Below, piece by piece: positions 58,787-64,000 of a stretch of 64,000 nucleotides of DNA. Origin of the DNA: Bryobacterales bacterium (GTDB lineage Bacteria > Acidobacteriota > Terriglobia > Bryobacterales > Bryobacteraceae); contig JAEUQC010000178.1 of assembly GCA_016789905.1 (NCBI GenBank), positions 1-64,000 on the forward strand, in the 5' to 3' direction. How positions within the stretch are numbered: position 1 is the stretch's first letter; every line of letters begins with the position of its first letter. The translations under genes were made by a program, and so were the position numbers. Under the pieces are notes generated by a model. The model was not told where the DNA came from. It was given only the letters and a program-made list of their open reading frames with translations, and searched no databases.

Positions 58787-61700
58787 ATGCAACGGCGTCT
58801 CATTCTCTTCGTGCTTCTTCTCGCTGCCAGTCTCTACGCTCAGGATTTTCGCTCCACCCTCCAGGGCACCATTTCCGACCCTTCGCAGGCGAGCGTCGCC
58901 AACGCAGCCATTACCCTCCGCAACGTTGATACTGGCCAGGACCGGTCCGCGACCACTGACCCCGACGGCTTCTACATCTTCCAATTCCTCCCGCCCGGCA
59001 ACTACGAACTAACCGTTAAGGCGGCCGGGTTTCGCACTTCTGTCGAAAAAGGCATCACGCTCGCCCTCACTCAGACTCTTCGCCAGGATGTCGCGCTTCA
59101 ACTCGGTGACACCGCCGACACCGTCAACGTAGTCGCCAACATCGCCGTGCTCGACACCGACTCCACATCCCTCGGCACCGCCATCCGCTCCGAGGTTCGC
59201 GATAATCTGCCGCTGAAGGGTCGCAGTTCGCTGTTCATGTTTACGCTCACTCCGGGCGTTGTGAACAACCGCTACGGAGAAGATACCCGGCCCAACGACA
59301 CCATCACGAACATCTTTTTCTCCGCCAATGGCGCCCCCGTTGCGGCCACCGACGTTTTCGTCGATGGCGCTTCCAACACGGTGAACGTCAACCGCGGCGT
59401 TAATATCTCTCAGTGGGTTCCTTCCGTCGATTCCATCGCCGAGTTCAAGCTCGAAATGGGAACGCTCTCCGCGGAGTACGGCCGCTCCGGCGGCAGCATC
59501 ACCAACATGGTCATCAAGAGCGGAACGAACTCGCTCCACGGCACCGCGTACCACTTCTTCCGTAACTCCGCGCTGGATGCCAATCTCTATTTCGCCCGTG
59601 GCCAGGGCCGCAAACTTGCCGCGTTCAGCGCCAATACGTACGGCTTCGCCCTTGGCGGACCCGTCCTGTTCCCCAAACTCTATGACGGACGCAACAAAAC
59701 ATTTTGGTTTGCCAGCTTTGAAGGCGCCCGCGAAGGGAACGGGCAGGACAACACCCTTTCCGTTCCCACGGCCAAAATGCGCACGGGCGATTTTTCCGAA
59801 GTTCCGCAGGTTCTCTACGATCCCTATACCGTAGCCACTGTCAACGGTACACCCACCAGGACTCCTTTCGCCGGCAATATCATTCCCGCCACACGGCAGG
59901 ACCCCGTCGCCGCCAAGATCATGCCCTTTTGGCCCACTCCCAATCGCCCATCACCCAACGCGGCGCAGCCCTGGGTGCAGAACTACGGTTTCTCCGGCAA
60001 ATGGCCCCGCAACTACGACATGTTCGTTACCAAGATTGACCATCGCTTTAACAACGCCTGGAGCACGTTCTTCCGTCTGAACAAAGGCAATGGTCTGCTC
60101 GTTTTCCCGAACGATTTCAATGGCGTCGCCACCCAGGGACGCAACGTCGTCAATCGGCCAAATATCGGGGCCTCCTGGGGCAATACGTTCCTCGTGAATC
60201 CCTCCACCACCTTCGACGTCCGGCTCGGCTACGCGCGCGGCAAGGAGGATAACGTTCCGTGGTCGGACGGTTTCGATCTTGCCACGCTCGGCTTCTCGCC
60301 GCAATTCATAGGGCTCACGCAGCGCGCGGCGTTCCCCACAATCGGCGTCACCGGATTCAACGGCCTCGCCAATAGTCCTCTCATCGCCGATGTTGGCCAC
60401 ACCTATGTGCTGCAAACCAACGTCTCCCACCAGCGCGGCAAGCATGTCTTCAAAACCGGCGCGGACCTTCGCCTTCTTTACGGCAATTTCTTCCGCAATC
60501 CCAATCCCAGCGGCACCTTTTCGTTCTCGAATGCCTGGTCCAACGGTCCCTCCGCTCTCACTCCGGCCGGCAATACGGGCTTCCCTATGGCATCGTTCCT
60601 GCTCGGCTTGGGGGGCGGCAGCCTCGCGAACAACAACGGCGTCAGTATTCTTAATAAATACTACGGCTTCTTCTTCCAGGATGACTATCGCGTCAATTCG
60701 AAACTGACCCTCAATATGGGTCTCCGCTATGAGTACGAAACCCCGCGCACGGAACGGTACAATCGCGCCACTCGCGGCTTTGATGTTTCCACACCGAGCG
60801 CGCTTGGTTCCGGCGCGCGTGGCGGCCTTCAATATGCCGGCGTCGCCGGGCAGGACCGCGGCATCTACAATCCAGACAGAAACAACATTGCGCCGCGTTT
60901 CGGCTTTGCCTATACGCTCAAGTCGAAAACGGTTCTCCGCGGAGGCTATGCGCTCCACTACATGCCGGTCGTTGGCTCGGTAGATCCTGTCGGTTACTCC
61001 ACTACGACCGCCGTGGTTACCTCCCAGGACGGCTTCACGCCGAAGGACCGCCTTAGTAATCCATTCCCCGCGGGACTCGCTCAGATCACCGGCAACTCTC
61101 TCGGTCTCGGCACTCTCGTCGGCCAGAACATCTCATTCTTTGACCCGAGCGACGTTACGCCGCTCCTCCACACCTGGAATCTCAACCTGCAACGCGAGGT
61201 GTTTTCCAAGTCGCTTCTGCAGGTCGGCTACGTCGGCTCTCGCGGCATCCACATCACCACCGATCCGCAGACCGGCATCAGCGAGAACATCAATCAAGTG
61301 CCCGCCCAGTTCCTTTCTTTGGGCCGTTCGCTACTTGATACGGTGCCCAATCCTTTCGCCGGAAAGATCGCCGTCGGCCAACTGGCCGGCGCCACCGTGC
61401 AACGTCAACAACTGCTCCGTCCTTACCCGCAGTTCCTGAACGTTACTCGCAATCTGCCCACCTACGGCAATACGATATACCACTCCTTCCAGACCAAGTT
61501 TGAGCAGCGGCTCTGGCACGGACTCACCACTATCGTGTCCTATACGCTCTCCAAGAACATCGGCGATATCGGTCCCGTGCAGAACAATTACAACCGGAGT
61601 GTTGAACGCGCCGTCACCAGTTTCGATGTGCCCCACCGGTTGACCATCACCACTTCCTGGGACACGCCCATAGGCAAGGGCCGCAAGTTCCTTGGCAACG

Positions 61701-62191
61701 CGTCGAAGCCCGTTGATCTGATGCTCGGCCAGTGGAATCTGGCCACCTTCAGCACATTCCAATCCGGCTTTCCGCTCAGCTTTGGCGTGAATCAGAACAC
61801 GCTCTTCCTGACCGGCGCTGGCGCCCAGCGCCCGAATGTTACTGGCGACCCCAAGGCAGGAATTAGCGGCAGCGTTACCGATCGCCTCGGCGCCTACTTC
61901 AATACCGCCGCCTTCTCTCAGCCCGCGGATTTCACCTTCGGCAATGTTGGCTCCCGTGTCGGCTGGCTTCGCAATCCCGGCATGAATAATATCAACGTCA
62001 CGCTTACCAAACAGTTCATCATCACCGAAAAGCTGAAGGCCAACCTCCGCGCTTCTTCCTTCAATCTGGCGAACCACCCCGTTTTTGGCGGTCCTAACAC
62101 CACCTTCGGGGCGCTAGGCCAGTTTGGCCGTATCTCCGCGCAAGCCAACCTGAGCCGCCAGACGGAGCTTGTGTTGCGCCTGATTTTCTAG
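58787..62191 (+). CDS. Oar-like TonB-dependent receptor, second copy
   Basis: 1134 aa. Signal peptide 1-18, CarboxypepD_reg-like domain (about 20-105; GTISDPSQASVANAAITLRN), plug (about 120-240; FSANGAPVAATDVFVDGAS, EYGRSGGSITNMVIKSGTNS) and barrel to the end (ELVLRLIF). Same architecture and length as the gene at 17466 but diverged throughout. It follows the DUF1501 gene by 58 bp and closes the co-oriented block, so it may import the product handled by the exported cytochrome and oxidoreductase. Confidence 0.9.
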   Translation: MQRRLILFVLLLAASLYAQDFRSTLQGTISDPSQASVANAAITLRNVDTGQDRSATTDPDGFYIFQFLPPGNYELTVKAAGFRTSVEKGITLALTQTLRQDVALQLGDTADTVNVVANIAVLDTDSTSLGTAIRSEVRDNLPLKGRSSLFMFTLTPGVVNNRYGEDTRPNDTITNIFFSANGAPVAATDVFVDGASNTVNVNRGVNISQWVPSVDSIAEFKLEMGTLSAEYGRSGGSITNMVIKSGTNSLHGTAYHFFRNSALDANLYFARGQGRKLAAFSANTYGFALGGPVLFPKLYDGRNKTFWFASFEGAREGNGQDNTLSVPTAKMRTGDFSEVPQVLYDPYTVATVNGTPTRTPFAGNIIPATRQDPVAAKIMPFWPTPNRPSPNAAQPWVQNYGFSGKWPRNYDMFVTKIDHRFNNAWSTFFRLNKGNGLLVFPNDFNGVATQGRNVVNRPNIGASWGNTFLVNPSTTFDVRLGYARGKEDNVPWSDGFDLATLGFSPQFIGLTQRAAFPTIGVTGFNGLANSPLIADVGHTYVLQTNVSHQRGKHVFKTGADLRLLYGNFFRNPNPSGTFSFSNAWSNGPSALTPAGNTGFPMASFLLGLGGGSLANNNGVSILNKYYGFFFQDDYRVNSKLTLNMGLRYEYETPRTERYNRATRGFDVSTPSALGSGARGGLQYAGVAGQDRGIYNPDRNNIAPRFGFAYTLKSKTVLRGGYALHYMPVVGSVDPVGYSTTTAVVTSQDGFTPKDRLSNPFPAGLAQITGNSLGLGTLVGQNISFFDPSDVTPLLHTWNLNLQREVFSKSLLQVGYVGSRGIHITTDPQTGISENINQVPAQFLSLGRSLLDTVPNPFAGKIAVGQLAGATVQRQQLLRPYPQFLNVTRNLPTYGNTIYHSFQTKFEQRLWHGLTTIVSYTLSKNIGDIGPVQNNYNRSVERAVTSFDVPHRLTITTSWDTPIGKGRKFLGNASKPVDLMLGQWNLATFSTFQSGFPLSFGVNQNTLFLTGAGAQRPNVTGDPKAGISGSVTDRLGAYFNTAAFSQPADFTFGNVGSRVGWLRNPGMNNINVTLTKQFIITEKLKANLRASSFNLANHPVFGGPNTTFGALGQFGRISAQANLSRQTELVLRLIF

Positions 62192-62192
62192 T

Positions 62193-63311
62193 CTATTTGC
62201 CGACGCATGCGCATGGCATGAAGTGCGCCCCGGCCGAACCAGTAAAGCTTCCTCCAGTGTCGAAACCGTTTCCCACGTGCTGTTGTGTGAATGCGTAGCC
62301 TTCCCATTGGCAGTACTCGGCGCCGCGGGCCATGACAATCGCATCGATGGACCGGTGGGTCACCACTCCCGTCAGCCGGTTTCGGAAAATCGTCCAGCCG
62401 TCGTGTGTGATTCGAATCGCCGCAGGCTTATGTTCCGTTGTGTTCCACTTCTGCTGTGCCGTTCGCAATATGAGGCCTTCCAGTCCCGGGTCGCGCAGCC
62501 GTTGCTGGTCCTGCGGGCACAGCTTGGAAGCCCCCGTGATGGATCCGGAGTAGGCCAGTGTAATTTGCCCGCTTGCCGCTACGTCTCCGTTGATCCGTTC
62601 GTCTTTCCCCGCGGTATTCCGGAATCCGATAGGGTAGATTTCTACTTTCACCACATTCTTGCCTGGTGTCAGAGTCCCTTTTATCAGTCCGCGGGACACA
62701 AACTCGCCGAAGGCGTCCATGCCGGGGATTGCGGTGCTTCCGTCTTTAACCATTACGCCCCGCCAGGTTGTCCACTTCACCAGCTCTGACGCCAATCCCC
62801 AGTTCTGCATCAATACATCCACCGGCGCTTTCCCGGCCGCGGTGAAACGCACTCCCCAGCGAACGGTGTTGGCGATATCAATCTCCTTCATGTCCGGCAT
62901 CTTCGGTTTCAGCAGCTTGGCGGCGGATTTCTCCAAAAAGACGCGGAAAAACAACGGCTCTCCCAGTGTGACCTCTTGCACGATGTCGGCCTCGCGGATC
63001 TCGGCCAGTCCTTTGTCCACCTTCGTGAATACCACCCGCCGAAGGTGTTTCTCATGAAGCGGCCCGGTGATTCCCTGGTCCGGCGCGTCGGTCTCCACCG
63101 GTGCCTTTGTGTCAGCCGCTGGAGTCGATTGCCCTTCCGCCCTCGCTGCCTCGCGTTGCCTGGCGTTTTCGGCGCGCTTCGCTTCACGCACTTCGTTGGC
63201 CGCCTTCCGGTCCTCGGCCCGCTTCGCCGCCCGCGCGGCGGCTGCCCCGCCTATCGTCTGCGCCGGCAGGCACAGGCCCGCCAAAACCAACCATGCAAGA
63301 GTTTGCTTCAT
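62193..63311 (-). CDS. secreted hypothetical protein with charged N-terminal helix
   Basis: 372 aa. Signal peptide 1-17 (TLAWLVLAGLCLPAQT), then a highly charged Ala/Arg/Glu helix (about 24-60), a linker, and a beta-rich body (RRVVFTKVDKGLAEIREADI, ITLAYSGSITGASKLCPQD). The C-terminus has paired cysteines (FMPCACVG). No family recognised. It ends 1 bp from the second receptor's stop, tail to tail. Confidence 0.7.
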   Translation of the reverse strand: MKQTLAWLVLAGLCLPAQTIGGAAAARAAKRAEDRKAANEVREAKRAENARQREAARAEGQSTPAADTKAPVETDAPDQGITGPLHEKHLRRVVFTKVDKGLAEIREADIVQEVTLGEPLFFRVFLEKSAAKLLKPKMPDMKEIDIANTVRWGVRFTAAGKAPVDVLMQNWGLASELVKWTTWRGVMVKDGSTAIPGMDAFGEFVSRGLIKGTLTPGKNVVKVEIYPIGFRNTAGKDERINGDVAASGQITLAYSGSITGASKLCPQDQQRLRDPGLEGLILRTAQQKWNTTEHKPAAIRITHDGWTIFRNRLTGVVTHRSIDAIVMARGAEYCQWEGYAFTQQHVGNGFDTGGSFTGSAGAHFMPCACVGK

Positions 63312-63353
63312 GCCCGCTATAGGCGTAATCGCCGCGGGAACCGGCCCAAATTT

Positions 63354-64000
63354 CTAGTCTGCCCGGTACTCCGCGGCGGGTTGCCCATCAACGGGCAACC
63401 GCTTCCATGGCTCCATGGCGTGTAACGGCAGTTCCCTTGCCCGTCGCCGCAGGCTGTCCATACCTTCGGCCGTCAAGGGCCGGAAGTTTCGGGCGATTTC
63501 CGCATTCCCCGCGACGTGCGCCGTTTCGCTGCAGCCCAGGATCGCCGTTGAAACGGGCAGCGTCCAAACATACTCCAATGCTTCTCGAACCGTCGCCGCC
63601 TTCTCGCGGAGTACAGCCCCGGCGCCGAGCGTTTTCATGGCGATCACGCCCATGCCGAGCTTTTTCGCTACCGGCAGCGTCTGCGACTCGAAGCTCTTGG
63701 GTTTATTGGCGCCGTCGGTCACGCTTAGCGGCATCAGGATCGTGTCAAACGAATACCGGGAAAGGATCTTGTTCAGTATCGCCGGGTCGGTGTGTCCGGT
63801 CACTCCCACAAACCGTATCTTCCCGTCCCGCCGCGCCTTCTCTACCATCTCCATCACGCCTCGCCGCGCGAAGATGAAGTCGATGTCCTCCTCGTTAATC
63901 ACGTTGTGGATCTGGTACAGATCAATGTGGTCCGTCTTCATGTTCGTCAGGCTCTGTGTCAAGTCCAGTTCGGCCTGCGTCCACGTCCGGTGCCGCGTCT
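63354..64000 (-). CDS. aldo/keto reductase; 5' end cut by window edge
   Basis: About 215 codons are present; the frame is open to the right edge, so the N-terminus and catalytic Tyr/Lys are outside. Remaining AKR motifs: TDHIDLYQIHNV, KIRFVGVTGHTDP, GVIAMKTLGAGAV and STAILGCSETAHV in the NADPH-binding C-terminal half. The segment TWTQAELDLTQSLTNMKT upstream of a TTG at 63962 continues the family alignment, so that TTG is not the start. Soluble; substrate unknown. Confidence 0.88.
   Translation of the reverse strand, partial: TRHRTWTQAELDLTQSLTNMKTDHIDLYQIHNVINEEDIDFIFARRGVMEMVEKARRDGKIRFVGVTGHTDPAILNKILSRYSFDTILMPLSVTDGANKPKSFESQTLPVAKKLGMGVIAMKTLGAGAVLREKAATVREALEYVWTLPVSTAILGCSETAHVAGNAEIARNFRPLTAEGMDSLRRRARELPLHAMEPWKRLPVDGQPAAEYRAD

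Noticed and set aside
62193..62195. Search for a terminator between the second receptor and the convergent gene
   Set aside because: The stop codons are one base apart, so no separate element fits there.
1..64000. Prophage, insertion sequence, integrase, CRISPR-Cas, toxin-antitoxin or restriction genes
   Set aside because: I looked for transposase, integrase, Cas, methyltransferase and toxin motifs and direct or inverted end repeats and saw none that hold up.

Overview
The window looks like chromosome of a soil-type Acidobacteriota of the Bryobacterales / Solibacter type. I infer this from gene content: high GC, two very large Oar-like TonB-dependent receptors with an N-terminal carboxypeptidase-regulatory-like domain, four Tat-exported formylglycine sulfatases, an exported PSCyt/DUF1549/DUF1553 plus DUF1501 pair, and many secreted proteins of unknown function. 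There is no 16S gene to prove it. I see no phage, insertion sequence, integrase, CRISPR array or plasmid gene. The edges cut two genes: a GH29 fucosidase on the left and an aldo/keto reductase on the right.

Layout. 1-6460: GH29 alpha-L-fucosidase (minus), then larC, metG, tatD and a long-chain polyprenyl diphosphate synthase (plus). 6560-7552: a lower-GC insert with a 77-aa ORF and a DUF6414-like gene broken by one in-frame TAA. 7588-10371: tandem secreted paralogs with YPPGQ repeats and matching promoters. 10718-15300: rhodanese, sulfatase 1, a membrane/coiled-coil protein, then an Rrf2 regulator directly upstream of cysK, closed by a clear intrinsic terminator. 15398-20876: kelch-like propeller, DUF72 protein, first TonB-dependent receptor. 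20997-23634: a sparse stretch with a VOC protein, a 53-aa single-TM protein, one hypothetical and eroded-looking sequence. 23635-30234: YgfZ-like protein, metallo-hydrolase, DegT-type aminotransferase, a three-gene operon (secreted protein, S51 peptidase, alpha/beta hydrolase), tRNA-Ala and an HD protein. 30231-31920: fliD with a FliT-like partner. 32596-39219: a four-gene DUF58 / transglutaminase / MoxR / TPR operon. 39282-47258: three more sulfatases mixed with small secreted proteins, a TauE/SafE permease and pdxH. 47284-62191: a co-oriented block of SDR, cupin, GT4 glycosyltransferase, B3-like metallo-beta-lactamase-fold protein, two leucine-rich-repeat proteins, Gfo/Idh/MocA oxidoreductase, PSCyt/DUF1549/DUF1553 protein, DUF1501 protein and a second TonB-dependent receptor.

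How it fits together. The fucosidase, four sulfatases, two receptors and the exported cytochrome/DUF1501 pair suggest scavenging of complex, possibly sulfated, glycans outside the cytoplasm. The rest is housekeeping: translation, isoprenoid, cysteine and PLP metabolism.

The most unusual signal is regulatory. Many genes that should be first in a transcript have a TANNNT-type -10 hexamer only 6-8 bases before the start codon, usually with no usable Shine-Dalgarno sequence. This is the signature of leaderless mRNA. Genes with long leaders in the same window (cysK, the DUF72 gene, the first receptor) do carry Shine-Dalgarno sites.
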